Shown: positions 1 through 13,562, counted from the first letter of the stretch. The stretch: 64,000 nt of DNA from Terracoccus luteus (GCF_003635045.1 NZ_RBXT01000001.1:3472001-3536000); one strand, 5' to 3'. Notes: generated from the letters alone by a model not told the origin. A program made the numbers and translations.

Positions 1-47
1 GGATAGGGTCTGAGCCCCATCTGTCGTTGTCGTGAAACGAGTGCACC

Positions 48-1175
48 GTGAAGTTCCGCGTCGAGCGTGACGTCCTGGCCGAGGCCGTGACCTGGGTCGC
101 CCGCGGGCTGCCCGCCCGCCCGCCGGTGCCCGTCCTCGCCGGCGTGCTCATCGAGGCCTCCGACGACGGGTCGCTCACCCTCTCGGCCTTTGACTACGAG
201 GTGTCCGCCCGCATCACCGTCGCCGCCGACGTCGCCGAGAGCGGCACGGTGCTCGTCCTCGGGCGCCTGCTCGCCGACATCTCGCGCAACCTGCCGAACA
301 AGCCCATCGACATCGCCACCGACGGCACGAAGGTCAACGTCACGTGCGGCAGCTCGCGCTTCAGCCTGCGCGAGATGCCGGTGTCCGACTACCCCACCCT
401 GCCCGCCTCGCCCGAGGCGAGCGGCACCATCGCCGGTGACGTCTTCACCCAGGCGGTGGCCCAGGTCTCCGTCGCCGCCGACCGCGGCGACACCCTGCCG
501 ATCCTCACCGGTGTGCGCATGGAGATCGAGGGCGAGAAGGTCACCCTGCTCGCCACCGACCGCTACCGGCTCGCGATGCGCGAGCTGACGTGGAGCCCGT
601 CGGCCACCGACGCCAGCCACGTCGCGCTCGTCCCGGCCCGCCAGCTCTCCGACACGGCCAAGTCGCTGGGCGCCTCCGGCTCGGTCGAGCTCGCCCTCGG
701 CCAGAACGGCGACGGGCTCATCGGCTTCGAGGCCGGGCGTCGTCGCACGACCACCCGCCTGCTCGACGGCGAGTACCCCAAGGTCACCTCGATCTTCCCG
801 ACCTCCGTCGACACCGAGGCCGTCATCGAGACCGCCGCCCTCGAGGAGGCGGTCAAGCGCGTCGCCCTCGTCGCCGAGCGCAACACGCCCGTCCTGCTCA
901 AGTTCACCGACGGCCAGGTCGCGATCGAGGCCGGCACCGGCGACGACGCCCAGGCCTCCGAGGCGCTGGAGGCGACGTTGACCGGCCCCGACATCCAGAT
1001 CGCGTTCAACCCCCAGTTCCTCCTCGACGGCCTCCACGCCGTCGGCACCCCGTGGAGCCGGCTCTCGTTCACCCAGCCGAGCCGCCCCGCCGTGCTCACC
1101 GGCCAGGCGGAGGCCGACTCCGAGGCCGACGCCTCCTACCGCTACGTCCTCATGCCCGTCCGCTTCGCCAGCTGA
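48..1175 (+). CDS. dnaN: DNA polymerase III beta subunit (sliding clamp)
   Basis: This 375-residue protein matches the bacterial beta clamp in length and in its three repeated clamp domains (roughly residues 1-120, 130-250 and 255-375). The N-terminus MKFRVERDVL and the C-terminal MPVR motif near the end are typical of actinobacterial DnaN. It forms the ring that tethers the replicative polymerase to DNA and serves RecF-linked repair. The GTG at 48 is the only start that fits the family N-terminus. It opens the origin-proximal cluster; dnaA and oriC would normally lie just left of the window and cannot be seen. Confidence 0.97.
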   Translation: MKFRVERDVLAEAVTWVARGLPARPPVPVLAGVLIEASDDGSLTLSAFDYEVSARITVAADVAESGTVLVLGRLLADISRNLPNKPIDIATDGTKVNVTCGSSRFSLREMPVSDYPTLPASPEASGTIAGDVFTQAVAQVSVAADRGDTLPILTGVRMEIEGEKVTLLATDRYRLAMRELTWSPSATDASHVALVPARQLSDTAKSLGASGSVELALGQNGDGLIGFEAGRRRTTTRLLDGEYPKVTSIFPTSVDTEAVIETAALEEAVKRVALVAERNTPVLLKFTDGQVAIEAGTGDDAQASEALEATLTGPDIQIAFNPQFLLDGLHAVGTPWSRLSFTQPSRPAVLTGQAEADSEADASYRYVLMPVRFAS

Positions 1176-1248
1176 CCGGCGTCCACTGCTCCCACCAGCG
1201 ATCCCACCCAGCCGCCCACCCACCGTCACCGACGCACCCGCGCAGCTC

Positions 1249-1288
1249 CCGGCATCCGACACCGACGCCCCGTCGGTCCGGATGCCGG
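1249..1288 (+). terminator. Hairpin after dnaN built on the GGATGCC motif
   Basis: Arms CCGGCATCCG (1249-1258) and CGGATGCCGG (1279-1288) pair perfectly. A second inner stem, ACCGAC/GTCGGT, sits between them. There is no clear T-run, so it is a GC-type terminator or processing hairpin between dnaN and gnd. Confidence 0.5.
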
Positions 1289-1338
1289 TGGGCTGGGTAG
1301 CCTCGGGGGCACAGTCCCGCGCGAAGGAAGGCACCACG

Positions 1339-2472
1339 ATGCAGCTCGGTCTGATCGGTCTCGGCAAGATGGGCGGCAACATGCGCGAGCGGCTGCGCCG
1401 CGCGGGCCACGAGGTCGTCGGGTACGACCGCAACCCCGACGTCGCCGACGTGCGCACCCTGCCCGCCCTCGTCAAGGCGCTCGAGGCGCCCCGCGTCGTC
1501 TGGGTGATGGTGCCCGCCGGCGACCCGACGCGCGAGACGGTCGCCAAGCTCGGCGAGCTGCTCGAGCCCGGTGACCTCGTCATCGACGGCGGCAACTCCC
1601 GCTTCACCGACGACGTCGAGAACGCGAAGATGCTGGCCGCCAAGAAGATCGGCTACGTCGACTGCGGCGTCAGCGGCGGCATCTGGGGCCTCGAGAACGG
1701 CTACGGCCTCATGTGCGGCGGCGACAAGAAGTGGGTCAACCGAGCCATGCCCATCTTCGACGCGCTACGCCCCGACGGCCCGCGCGACGAGGGCTTCGTC
1801 CACGCCGGAAAGGTCGGCGCCGGGCACTACACGAAGATGGTGCACAACGGCATCGAGTACGGCCTCATGGCCGCGTACGCCGAGGGCTTCGAGCTGCTCG
1901 AGAAGAAGGACATCGTCACCGACGTCCCCGGCGCGTTCAAGGCGTGGAGCCGCGGCACCGTCGTCCGCTCCTGGCTGCTCGACCTCATGGTCGACGCGCT
2001 CGAGGAGAACCCGCACCTCGACGACGTCTCCGACTACACCAACGACTCCGGCGAGGGCCGCTGGACCGTCGAGGAGGCCATCGCCCTCTCGGTGCCGATG
2101 CCGGTCATCAGCGCCTCGCTCTTCGCCCGCTTCGCCTCGCGGCAGCAGAGCTCGCCGACGATGCAGGCCGTCGCCGCGCTGCGTGGCCAGTTCGGCGGCC
2201 ACCAGGTCATGTCGGTCGCCGAGGGCGAGAGGCTGCGTCAGGGCGAGGTGCCCGCGACCGCGAAGAAGTCGGCCGCCAAGGAGTCGCCGACGAAGCAGGC
2301 GGCCAAGCGTGGCTCGGCCAAGCGCGCGAGCAGCAAGGCCGCGGCGACCGCCTCGAAGGCGAACGTCGCGACCGCGCGCAAGAAGGCGTCGACCCGCGGC
2401 GCGACGTCGACGCAGCCCACCGACACCGTCGACTCCGCCCAAGGGCAGAAGCGCGCGGCGAAGCAGGCCTGA
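1339..2472 (+). CDS. gnd: 6-phosphogluconate dehydrogenase (decarboxylating), with Lys/Ala-rich C-terminal tail
   Basis: The protein oxidises and decarboxylates 6-phosphogluconate in the pentose phosphate pathway. The Rossmann glycine motif GLIGLGKMG is at residues 4-12, and the active-site region has K166, N170 and E173 in HYTKMVHNGIEYG. The core of about 305 residues fits the short GndA-type enzymes. The ATG at 1339 has the Shine-Dalgarno GAAGGAAG, so I prefer it to an upstream in-frame ATG at 1282. Its place between dnaN and recF is conserved in many Actinobacteria. The odd part is the last 70 residues (308-377, nt 2260-2469), which are low-complexity Lys/Ala/Ser/Thr like a histone-H1 or HupB tail. 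Confidence 0.93.
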   Translation: MQLGLIGLGKMGGNMRERLRRAGHEVVGYDRNPDVADVRTLPALVKALEAPRVVWVMVPAGDPTRETVAKLGELLEPGDLVIDGGNSRFTDDVENAKMLAAKKIGYVDCGVSGGIWGLENGYGLMCGGDKKWVNRAMPIFDALRPDGPRDEGFVHAGKVGAGHYTKMVHNGIEYGLMAAYAEGFELLEKKDIVTDVPGAFKAWSRGTVVRSWLLDLMVDALEENPHLDDVSDYTNDSGEGRWTVEEAIALSVPMPVISASLFARFASRQQSSPTMQAVAALRGQFGGHQVMSVAEGERLRQGEVPATAKKSAAKESPTKQAAKRGSAKRASSKAAATASKANVATARKKASTRGATSTQPTDTVDSAQGQKRAAKQA

Positions 2473-2499
2473 CCGGGGGCCTTCGCCGCGCAGCCGACC

Positions 2500-3804
2500 G
2501 TGCACGTCCGTCACCTCACGCTCAAGGACTTCCGCAGCTACCCCGAGGCCGAGCTCGCGCTCACCCCGGGGGTGACGACGCTCGTCGGCCTCAACGGCCA
2601 GGGCAAGACGAACCTCGTCGAGGCCGTCGGCTACCTCGCCACGCTCGGCTCGCACCGCGTCGCCACCGACCAGCCGCTCGTCCGCTTCGGGGCGGCGCAG
2701 GCGATCGTGCGCGGCGCGGTCGTGCGCGACGGCCACGAGACGATGGTCGAGCTCGAGATCACGCCCGGCCGGGCCAACCGGGCCCGGCTCGGTCGCTCCC
2801 CGGTGTCGCGGCCGCGTGACGTCCTCGGCACGGTGCGCACCGTGCTCTTCGCCCCCGAGGACCTCGCCCTCGTCAAGGGCGACCCGTCCGAGCGGCGGCG
2901 CTTCCTCGACGAGCTGCTCGTGCAGCGCCAGCCCCGCTGGGCCGGGGTGCGCGGCGACTACGACAAGATCGTCAAGCAGCGCAACGCCCTGCTCAAGTCG
3001 GCCGCGCCGGTGCTGCGCCGCGGTGGGCGCCGCGGCCCGGCCCGCCCGCCCCGCCCCGACGAGCCACCCGTCGACGAGGCCCGCGCCTCCGCCCTGCACA
3101 CCCTCGACGTGTGGGACGACCACCTCGCCACCGTCGGCGCCCAGCTCGTCTACGCCCGGCTGCGGCTGCTGCGCGACCTCGTCCCCGACCTGTCCGAGTG
3201 CTACGACCAGGTCAGCGCCGCCGCGTCGAACGCCCGCGCCACCTACCGCAGCTCGCTGCACGAGCAGCTGGCCGCGCGCATCGCCGACGGCGAGGTGCCC
3301 GAGATCGACGAGCTGCGCGCGGGCATGATCGAGAGCCTCGCGCAGGTGCGGGGGTCCGAGATCGAGCGGGGCATCTCGCTCGTCGGCCCCCACCGCGACG
3401 ACCTCGTGCTCTCGCTCGGCGAGCTGCCGGCCAAGGGCTACGCCAGCCACGGCGAGTCGTGGAGCTTCGCGCTCGGCCTCAAGCTCGCGGCCTACCGGCT
3501 GCTGCGCCGCGACCTCGGCGACGACCCCGTACTCGTGCTCGACGACGTCTTCGCCGAGCTCGACTCCGGTCGCCGCGAGCGCCTCGCCGCGCTCGTGTCG
3601 GGGTGCGAGCAGGTGCTCATCACGGCCGCCGTCGGGGCCGACGTGCCCGACGTGCTGCGCGAGCAGGGCTCGACCTTCGAGGTCGTGCTCGGTCAGGTGC
3701 AGTCGGCGGGCGGGCTGGACGACGAGGTCGTTGAGGGTGTCGACGTCGACGCCGACGCCGACGCCGACGGCGCGGAGCCGGTGGACGGTGACACCGGTGC
3801 CTAG
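2500..3804 (+). CDS. recF: DNA replication and repair protein RecF
   Basis: RecF is an SMC-like ATPase that loads RecA at stalled or gapped DNA. The Walker A motif GLNGQGKTN is at residues 30-38. The Walker B motif ([12 protein letters not shown]) lies near residue 345, preceded by the ABC-like signature region. The protein has 434 residues, longer than the usual 370-390. The extra length comes from an Arg/Pro-rich insertion in the middle (about residues 170-190) and an acidic Asp/Ala tail after residue 400. The GTG at 2500 begins [14 protein letters not shown], the normal RecF N-terminus. The stop overlaps the likely start of the next gene. Confidence 0.95.
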   Translation: MHVRHLTLKDFRSYPEAELALTPGVTTLVGLNGQGKTNLVEAVGYLATLGSHRVATDQPLVRFGAAQAIVRGAVVRDGHETMVELEITPGRANRARLGRSPVSRPRDVLGTVRTVLFAPEDLALVKGDPSERRRFLDELLVQRQPRWAGVRGDYDKIVKQRNALLKSAAPVLRRGGRRGPARPPRPDEPPVDEARASALHTLDVWDDHLATVGAQLVYARLRLLRDLVPDLSECYDQVSAAASNARATYRSSLHEQLAARIADGEVPEIDELRAGMIESLAQVRGSEIERGISLVGPHRDDLVLSLGELPAKGYASHGESWSFALGLKLAAYRLLRRDLGDDPVLVLDDVFAELDSGRRERLAALVSGCEQVLITAAVGADVPDVLREQGSTFEVVLGQVQSAGGLDDEVVEGVDVDADADADGAEPVDGDTGA

Positions 3805-4459
3805 GCGCCCGGATGCCGGTGGGCCGCCTCCCGAGGGCGGTCCCGCCGACGACGGGGCGGTGCCCGAGGCCACCGGACCGGACGCCGGCTCGGCCCCCGC
3901 CGACGACGGGGGCGCCCCGGACGGCGGGCCGGGCGGACCGGCATCCGACGAGGCGACCCGCATCTCCGACGCGGCGGCGTCCGCCCTGGCCCGGGCGCGT
4001 GCGTCGGCGGCCGAGAAGGGCCTGCGGCCCGGCATGCGGCCCAAGAAGAAGAAGTGGGCCCCGGGCGTCGCGCCGATGCTGTCGGGGTCGGCCCGTGACG
4101 GCCGTGACCCGGCGCTGCTCGGCGACCAGCTCGACCGGCTGCTGCTCGACCGCGGCTGGAAGGTCGACGTCGCCGTCGGGTCGGTCATGGGGCGCTGGCC
4201 CGACATCGTCGGGCCCGACGTCGCCGGGCACGTCGAGCCGCTCAGCTTCACCGACGGCGTGCTCACGTTGCGCGCCGACTCGACCGCGTGGGCCCAGCAG
4301 ATGCGGCTGCTCGCCTCCTCGGTGCTCGCCCGGGTCGAGGAGGAGATCGGGCCCGGCCAGGTGAGCGAGCTCAAGGTGCTCGGGCCGAGCGCACCCTCGT
4401 GGCGGCACGGCGCGCGGCGCTCGCCCGACAGCCGCGGGCCCCGCGACACGTACGGGTGA
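3797..4459 (+). CDS. DUF721 (DciA-like) family protein
   Basis: This is the small protein found between recF and gyrB in Actinobacteria. It carries a C-terminal DUF721 domain (about residues 110-210, including the [12 protein letters not shown] region), the fold shared with the helicase-loading factor DciA. A role with the replicative helicase is inferred from that family link and from the locus. The N-terminal half is Pro/Gly/Asp-rich and probably disordered, followed by a basic KKKK patch. The start is uncertain: GTG 3797 overlaps the recF stop by 8 bases, and GTG 3788 is also in frame. Translational coupling to recF is likely either way. Confidence 0.85.
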   Translation: MPRRPDAGGPPPEGGPADDGAVPEATGPDAGSAPADDGGAPDGGPGGPASDEATRISDAAASALARARASAAEKGLRPGMRPKKKKWAPGVAPMLSGSARDGRDPALLGDQLDRLLLDRGWKVDVAVGSVMGRWPDIVGPDVAGHVEPLSFTDGVLTLRADSTAWAQQMRLLASSVLARVEEEIGPGQVSELKVLGPSAPSWRHGARRSPDSRGPRDTYG

Positions 4460-4466
4460 CCGGTGC

Positions 4467-4490
4467 GCGTGGGCCGGCCGCGGCCCACGC
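4467..4490 (+). terminator. Hairpin after the DUF721 gene
   Basis: A perfect 10-bp stem, GCGTGGGCCG paired with CGGCCCACGC, encloses the loop GCCG. It lies 8 bases after the DUF721 stop and would end the dnaN-recF transcript before the metalloprotease gene. Confidence 0.6.
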
Positions 4491-4555
4491 CGCTCGTCCA
4501 CAGGGGCAGGGTCCGCTCCCCGCCGATTGTCGGTGAGTCGGAGCAGACTGCTGCC

Positions 4556-8525
<3,970 letters not shown>

Positions 8526-8552
8526 CCCACCCTCCCGGATGCCGGTGGGCCC

Positions 8553-8566
8553 GTTCCACGTGAAAC
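8553..8566. promoter_or_regulatory. parS: parS-like ParB binding site between gyrB and gyrA
   Basis: The 14-mer GTTCCACGTGAAAC differs at one position from the perfect palindromic parS core (GTTTCACGTGAAAC) and fits the broader bacterial consensus. It is flanked by perfect 7-bp arms, GGTGGGC (8544-8550) and GCCCACC (8569-8575), so it can sit in the loop of a hairpin. Origin-proximal parS sites are where ParB nucleates to segregate the chromosome. Confidence 0.85.
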
Positions 8567-8696
8567 GAGCCCACCCCCGGCGGGGCGACGCACCCGCGGA
8601 GCCGACCGGCATCCACCCGCACGACCGAGTACTGCCTGCACCGCCTGCACCGCCTGCACGACCTGCGAACTCGACTGACACGACGAAGGATCCGAC

Positions 8697-11528
8697 GTGA
8701 GCGACGACCTGCCCCCCATCGACGGCGACGAGCCCGAGCAGCCCGACCTGCCCGACGGTCTCAGCGACATCCTCGGTGACGACGACGCCACGGGCGACGA
8801 CAGCGACCTCGACGCCCTCGGCTCCTCGTCCGGTGACGACGCCGCAGCCGGTGGCGGCGTGCTCGCCTCCGACGAGGGTGACCCCGACGCCCGCGCCGTC
8901 GTGCCGGTCGACCTCCCGCAGCACGACCGCGTCGAGCCGATCGACCTCAACACCGAGATGCAGCGCAGCTACATCGAGTACGCGATGTCGGTCATCGTCA
9001 GCCGTGCGCTGCCCGACGTGCGCGACGGCCTCAAGCCCGTGCACCGCCGCATCGTCTACGCGATGTACGACGGCGGCTACCGTCCCGACCGCGGCTACAA
9101 CAAGTGCGCGCGCGTCGTCGGCGACGTCATGGGCCACTACCACCCGCACGGTGACACGGCGATCTACGACGCCCTCGTGCGCCTCGTTCAGGACTGGTCG
9201 CTGCGCTACCCGCTCGTCGACGGCCAGGGCAACTTCGGCTCGCGCGGCAACGACGGCGCGGCCGCCCCCCGGTACACCGAGTGCCGGATGGCCTCGATCG
9301 CCATGGAGATGGTGCGTGACATCGACCAGGACACGGTCGACTTCGTCCCCAACTACGACGGCAAGACGATGCAGCCGGCCGTGCTGCCGAGCCGCTTCCC
9401 CAACCTGCTCGTCAACGGCTCGGCCGGCATCGCCGTCGGCATGGCCACGCAGATCCCGTCGCACAACCTGCGCGAGGTCGCCGAGGGGGCGCAGTACTAC
9501 CTCGACCACGCCGACATCGGGCGCGAGGAGCTGCTCGAGGCGCTCCTCGGCATCATCAAGGGCCCCGACTTCCCGACCGGCGCGCTCATCATGGGCCACA
9601 AGGGCATCGAGGATGCCTACCGCACGGGCCGCGGCTCGATCATCATGCGCGCGGTCGTCGAGGTCGAGGAGATCCAGAACCGGCAGTGCCTCGTCGTCAC
9701 CGAGCTGCCGTACCAGGTCAACCCCGACATGCTCGCCCTGAAGATCGCCGACCTCGTCAAGGAGGGGCGCGTCTCCGGCATCGCCGACATCCGCGACGAG
9801 ACGTCGGGCCGCACCGGCCAGCGCCTCGTCATCGTGCTCAAGCGCGACGCCGTGGCCAAGGTCGTGCTCAACAACCTCTACAAGCACACGCAGCTGCAGA
9901 CGACGTTCGGCGCCAACATGCTCGCGCTCGTCGACGACGTGCCGCGCACGCTGCCGCTCGACGGCTTCATCCGGCACTGGGTCGACCACCAGATCGAGGT
10001 CATCGTCCGGCGCACGCAGTTCCGGCTGCGCAAGGCCGAGGCCGACATCCACGTGCTGCGCGGCTACCTCAAGGCCCTCGACATGCTCGACGAGGTCATC
10101 GCCCTCATCCGCGCCTCGCGCACGGTCGAGGACGCCCGCACCGGCCTCATGTCGCTGCTCGACATCGACGAGGTGCAGGCCCAGGCCATCCTCAACATGC
10201 AGCTGCGCCGCCTCGCCGCCCTCGAGCGCGAGCGCATCCAGGAGGCGCACGACGAGCTGCAGCGGATGATCGACGAGTACCACGCGATCCTCGCCTCGCC
10301 GCAGCGCCAGCGCGACATCGTCTCCGAGGAGATGGCCGGCATCGTCGAGAAGTACGGCGACGAGCGCCGCACGACGATCCTGCCCTTCGACGGCGACATG
10401 GCGATGGAGGACCTCATCCCCGAGGAGGACGTCGTCGTCACCATCACCCGGGGCGGCTACGCCAAGCGCACCCGCGTCGACCAGTACCGCTCGCAGCGGC
10501 GCGGCGGCAAGGGTGTGCGCGGTGCGAGCCTGCGCGGTGAGGACGTCGTCGAGCACTTCTTCACGACGACGACCCACCACTGGCTGCTCTTCTTCACCAA
10601 CCTCGGCCGGGTCTACCGGGCCAAGGCCTACGAGCTGCCCGAGGGCTCGCGCGACAGCAAGGGCCAGCACGTCGCCAACCTCATGGCCTTCCAGCCCGGC
10701 GAGCAGATCGCCCAGGTGCTCGCCATCCGCGACTACACCTCGGCCGACTACCTCGTGCTCGCCACGCGGGCCGGCCTCGTCAAGAAGACCCGCCTCGGCG
10801 ACTACGACTCGCCGCGCTCGGGCGGGCTCATCGCCGTCAACCTGCGCGACGGCGACGAGCTCGTCGGTGCCGGCCTCGCCAGCAACCGCGACGACCTGCT
10901 GCTCGTCTCGCGCAAGGGCCAGTCGGTGCGCTTCACGGCGACGGACGCCGTGCTGCGCCCGATGGGACGGTCGACCTCGGGCGTCACCGGCATGAAGTTC
11001 CGATCCGGCGACGACCTGCTCGCGATGGCGGTCGTCGAGGAGGGTGAGAGCCCCGACGTGTTCGTCGTCTTCGAGAACGGCCTGGCCAAGCGCACCCCTG
11101 TCAGCGAGTACCGGCTGCAAGGCCGCGGCGGCCTCGGCATCCAGGTGGCCAAGCTGAGCGACAAGGGCGGCGACCTCGTCGGCGCCCTGACCGTCAGCGA
11201 CACCGACGAGGTCATGGTCGTCATGGAGCGCGGCAAGATCGTGCGCTCGCGGGTGAGCGAGGTGCGCCACACCGGCCGCTCGACGATGGGCGTCATGTTC
11301 GCCTCGCCCGACAAGGGCGACTCGATCGTCGCCGTCGCCCGCAACGCCGAGACGGTCGTCGAGGCCGAGCTGGCTGAGGCCGAGGGCGAGGCGGGTGACG
11401 GTCCGGACACGGGTGCGTCCGAGCAGGGTGCGCCCGCTACGGTTCCGGCGACGGATGCCGTACCGTCGGACGGGACCTCATCTGAGCAGGGCACTCCGCC
11501 CGAAAGCGACAACGGAGATGACGAGTGA
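8697..11528 (+). CDS. gyrA: DNA gyrase subunit A
   Basis: This is the DNA cleavage and religation subunit of gyrase. The catalytic Tyr is Y193 in PRYTEC. The quinolone region reads [10 protein letters not shown] (residues 149-158), with Thr at the position equivalent to E. coli Ser83 and Asp at Asp87. The GyrA-box QRRGGKG is present before the C-terminal beta-pinwheel. The 943 residues exceed the usual 850-880 because of an acidic N-terminal extension (residues 1 to about 80) and an Asp/Glu/Ser-rich tail. GTG 8697 follows GAAGGA. The stop overlaps the next gene by 4 bases (GTGA). Confidence 0.97.
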   Translation: MSDDLPPIDGDEPEQPDLPDGLSDILGDDDATGDDSDLDALGSSSGDDAAAGGGVLASDEGDPDARAVVPVDLPQHDRVEPIDLNTEMQRSYIEYAMSVIVSRALPDVRDGLKPVHRRIVYAMYDGGYRPDRGYNKCARVVGDVMGHYHPHGDTAIYDALVRLVQDWSLRYPLVDGQGNFGSRGNDGAAAPRYTECRMASIAMEMVRDIDQDTVDFVPNYDGKTMQPAVLPSRFPNLLVNGSAGIAVGMATQIPSHNLREVAEGAQYYLDHADIGREELLEALLGIIKGPDFPTGALIMGHKGIEDAYRTGRGSIIMRAVVEVEEIQNRQCLVVTELPYQVNPDMLALKIADLVKEGRVSGIADIRDETSGRTGQRLVIVLKRDAVAKVVLNNLYKHTQLQTTFGANMLALVDDVPRTLPLDGFIRHWVDHQIEVIVRRTQFRLRKAEADIHVLRGYLKALDMLDEVIALIRASRTVEDARTGLMSLLDIDEVQAQAILNMQLRRLAALERERIQEAHDELQRMIDEYHAILASPQRQRDIVSEEMAGIVEKYGDERRTTILPFDGDMAMEDLIPEEDVVVTITRGGYAKRTRVDQYRSQRRGGKGVRGASLRGEDVVEHFFTTTTHHWLLFFTNLGRVYRAKAYELPEGSRDSKGQHVANLMAFQPGEQIAQVLAIRDYTSADYLVLATRAGLVKKTRLGDYDSPRSGGLIAVNLRDGDELVGAGLASNRDDLLLVSRKGQSVRFTATDAVLRPMGRSTSGVTGMKFRSGDDLLAMAVVEEGESPDVFVVFENGLAKRTPVSEYRLQGRGGLGIQVAKLSDKGGDLVGALTVSDTDEVMVVMERGKIVRSRVSEVRHTGRSTMGVMFASPDKGDSIVAVARNAETVVEAELAEAEGEAGDGPDTGASEQGAPATVPATDAVPSDGTSSEQGTPPESDNGDDE

Positions 11529-12130
11529 GCACGACCAGTTCCCGCAGTTCGGTCGGCACGTCCGGCTCGTCCGGCTCGTCTCAGTCCGGTGACGGCGGCA
11601 CGGCTCTCTCCCGCGGTGCGATCACCAACCGCACCGCGCCGCAGCCCCAGGTGAGCAGCGGCTCGGGCTCGTCGGGGTCGTCCGGCTCCTCGTCGGCCTC
11701 CGGGACGCAGACCGCGCCCCGTCAGGGCACGGCCAAGGGCTCGTCGGCCCCGCGTCGCAAGGGCCCGCGGCGCGTCCGCCTCGCGGTCGCCCGGGTCGAC
11801 CCGTGGTCGGTCATGAAGATGAGCTTCCTGCTCTCGGTCGCCCTCGGTATCGCGGGCGTCATCGTCACGGCCGTGCTGTGGATGATCCTGTCGACGATGA
11901 ACGTCTTCAACGACGTCGAGACGGTGCTGCAGTCGCTGCAGAGCACGACGACGTCGGCGCCGTTCTCGATCCGCGACTACGTCGGCTTCGGCCGAGTCGT
12001 GTCGCTCTCGATCGTCATCGGGGTCATCGACATCATCCTCATGACGGCCGTCGCGACGGTCATGGCCTTCCTCTACAACATCTGCTCGGCCCTCGTCGGA
12101 GGCCTGCAGCTCACCCTCACCGACGACTGA
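11525..12130 (+). CDS. DUF3566 membrane protein
   Basis: This conserved actinobacterial protein lies directly after gyrA. The first 80 or so residues are Ser/Gly/Thr-rich and disordered, followed by a basic RRKGPRR stretch. Two hydrophobic segments (around residues 98-122 and 155-185) anchor it in the membrane with the C-terminus ending in the Leu-Thr-Asp motif of the family. The GTG overlaps the gyrA TGA, so it is translationally coupled. The molecular role is unknown; the position suggests a link between membrane and chromosome functions. Confidence 0.88.
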   Translation: MSTTSSRSSVGTSGSSGSSQSGDGGTALSRGAITNRTAPQPQVSSGSGSSGSSGSSSASGTQTAPRQGTAKGSSAPRRKGPRRVRLAVARVDPWSVMKMSFLLSVALGIAGVIVTAVLWMILSTMNVFNDVETVLQSLQSTTTSAPFSIRDYVGFGRVVSLSIVIGVIDIILMTAVATVMAFLYNICSALVGGLQLTLTDD

Positions 12131-12176
12131 CGCACCACCCGCCGAGGCCTCGTCAGGGCCCCGGTCACCCGCCGAC

Positions 12177-12212
12177 GGATGCCGTCGTGCCCACCCGGGC
12201 GCGACGGCATCC
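12177..12212 (+). terminator. Hairpin after the gyrase operon
   Basis: Perfect 11-bp arms GGATGCCGTCG (12177-12187) and CGACGGCATCC (12202-12212) lie 47 bases after the DUF3566 stop. They terminate the gyrB-gyrA-DUF3566 unit before the tRNA gene. The stem is again made from a GGATGCC/GGCATCC pair. Confidence 0.65.
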
Positions 12213-12263
12213 TCGCGTCACGGGCACATCACGGGGACCTCAGGACGGGTGGGCGGGGCCGTT

Positions 12264-12293
12264 TTGGAACCGGCCCCGGGCATCGGGTAACGT
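12264..12293 (+). promoter_or_regulatory. Candidate promoter of tRNA-Ile
   Basis: TTGGAA (12264-12269) and TAACGT (12288-12293) are separated by 18 bases and end 46 bases before the tRNA. This is the best -35/-10 pair in the gap between the gyrase terminator and tRNA-Ile. Confidence 0.45.
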
Positions 12294-12339
12294 TGCGCCT
12301 CGCGTCGGGCTTTCGGGCCCGGTCGTGCAAGGGTGCGAT

Positions 12340-12413
12340 GGGCCTATAGCTCAGACGGTTAGAGCGCTTCCCTGATAAGGAAGAGGTCGGAGGTTCAAGT
12401 CCTCCTAGGCCCA
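12340..12413 (+). tRNA. tRNA-Ile (anticodon GAT)
   Basis: The acceptor arms GGGCCTA/TAGGCCC pair fully. The anticodon stem CTTCC/GGAAG encloses CTGATAA with GAT at 12374-12376, and the T-loop TTCAAGT is intact. An encoded CCA follows at 12414-12416. tRNA-Ile and tRNA-Ala beside gyrA are usual in Actinobacteria. Confidence 0.97.
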
Positions 12414-12441
12414 CCATCACCACCCACCGAGAGGGATGCCG

Positions 12442-12648
12442 ATGCTCAAGCGCCTCGTGCTCGTGGCCGCCACCGCCGCAGCGGCCGTGTTCGTCCGGCA
12501 GAAGGCCAAGCAGCAGCAGGCCGAGCAGGACCTCTGGACGCAGGCCACCGACGACGTCCGGGCCAGCTCGACGCCGACGCCCATGTCGGCACCTACCCCG
12601 TCGCCCGCGCCCACCGCGCCGATCGACGAACCGCCGGCTCACTCCTGA
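12442..12648 (+). CDS. Small DLW-39 family protein
   Basis: A 68-residue protein begins MLKRLVLVAATAAAAVFV, one hydrophobic segment that could be a membrane anchor or signal. It is followed by a basic/Gln helix and the family motif EQDLW near residue 30, then a Pro/Ala/Thr-rich tail. Such proteins are regularly found between tRNA-Ile and tRNA-Ala in this group, but the function is unknown. The second ATG (12442) is preferred over 12436 because GAGAGGG (12429-12435) would leave no spacing to the first. Confidence 0.8.
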   Translation: MLKRLVLVAATAAAAVFVRQKAKQQQAEQDLWTQATDDVRASSTPTPMSAPTPSPAPTAPIDEPPAHS

Positions 12649-12678
12649 GCCACCGGCCCGCCCCGGCGGGCCACCCGA

Positions 12679-12751
12679 GGGGCCATGGCGCAATTGGTAG
12701 CGCACCTGCTTTGCAAGCAGGGGGTTAGGGGTTCGAGTCCCCTTGGCTCCA
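12679..12751 (+). tRNA. tRNA-Ala (anticodon TGC)
   Basis: Acceptor arms GGGGCCA/TGGCTCC pair with one G-U. The anticodon stem CCTGC/GCAGG encloses TTTGCAA with TGC at 12712-12714, and TTCGAGT is present in the T-loop. An encoded CCA occupies 12752-12754. The next gene downstream has atypical composition, so the tRNA 3' end is a possible insertion site. Confidence 0.97.
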
Positions 12752-12933
12752 CCACTCATTTCCCACGGCACCGAGTTGCTTGTGGCGCGGTCATCCCACC
12801 TACTTTCGCGATCACCTTGATGGCGTTCATGTTCCGTCGGCGTCGCTGGACCATTGCCATGGCGCCGCACTGATGATGGTCGGCGGCCGGCGTCGCGTTA
12901 GCTTCTCGCCGATGCGACTGCGAAGCTTCGTCA

Positions 12934-13467
12934 GTGGACGGCTACCGGCGGCATGCGCAGACGATGATTCCTACGGAATATGCGCTCGAATTGGCCGCCG
13001 TCGACGCCCTCGCCCTTCGCTTGGCCAGCCACATCACCGAGACGCGCGACGATATCGCAGCCATCCACGTCCACAACGCCAAGAGCCTGGCGGTGCAGTC
13101 CCACTTCTCCAGGCTCCTGCGTCTCGAGATGGGGTTCGGTGAGGAGGTCGTGCTGACGCCGCAGAGCGGCTTCGTTACCCAGGCTCGACCGGACTTCTTC
13201 TTCCGCTTGTCACCGGGCAGGGGGGTCATCGCCGAGGTGGAGCGGGGTGGTACGACCACCAACAACCACGACCTCAAGGACTTGTGGAAGGCACACCTGT
13301 CGCCGGATTCGCACCACCTCTTCCTCATCGTCCCGTGGAACAACTGGAAGGCCGACGGTACGGCCCGAGAGCGACCATTCCAGCTGGTCGCACGTCGCAT
13401 CGGCGCCTTCTTCGGTGACCCCCGAAGAGAGATCGACGTCCTGAGTGCTCACATATTCGCGTATTAG
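12934..13467 (+). CDS. Hypothetical protein, possible PD-(D/E)xK nuclease-like fold
   Basis: I do not recognise a named family. The 177-residue product has a helical N-terminal half. It then has the segment ARPDFFFRL (near residue 90) and GVIAEVERGG (near residue 102), which resembles the D...ExE metal-binding core of restriction-endonuclease-like enzymes, and a hydrophobic HHLFLIVPW strand. Codon use is less GC-biased than in the neighbours (for example ATT, TAT, GAA, TTG and the end ATA TTC GCG TAT TAG), which suggests recent transfer next to tRNA-Ala. The start is GTG 12934 or ATG 12964. No mobile-element gene and no repeated tRNA end are visible beside it. Confidence 0.6.
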   Translation: MDGYRRHAQTMIPTEYALELAAVDALALRLASHITETRDDIAAIHVHNAKSLAVQSHFSRLLRLEMGFGEEVVLTPQSGFVTQARPDFFFRLSPGRGVIAEVERGGTTTNNHDLKDLWKAHLSPDSHHLFLIVPWNNWKADGTARERPFQLVARRIGAFFGDPRREIDVLSAHIFAY

Positions 13468-13562
13468 TCGTCGACTTTCGTCACCGGAAATGGGGCTCAT
13501 GCATGACGGTGAAAGATCGTGGTCACCTCATCTCACTTGACGAGAGGGACCCCGCAGCACTG

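Noticed and set aside
13503-13562. Short + strand start MTVKDRGHLISLDERD running into the antisense of the secreted repeat gene
   Set aside because: The first codons look plausible, but the frame continues as antisense nonsense and has no Shine-Dalgarno; at most a gene remnant.
12679-13562. Integrated mobile element at tRNA-Ala
   Set aside because: No integrase, no direct repeat of the tRNA 3' end and only one atypical gene were found, so an element cannot be claimed.
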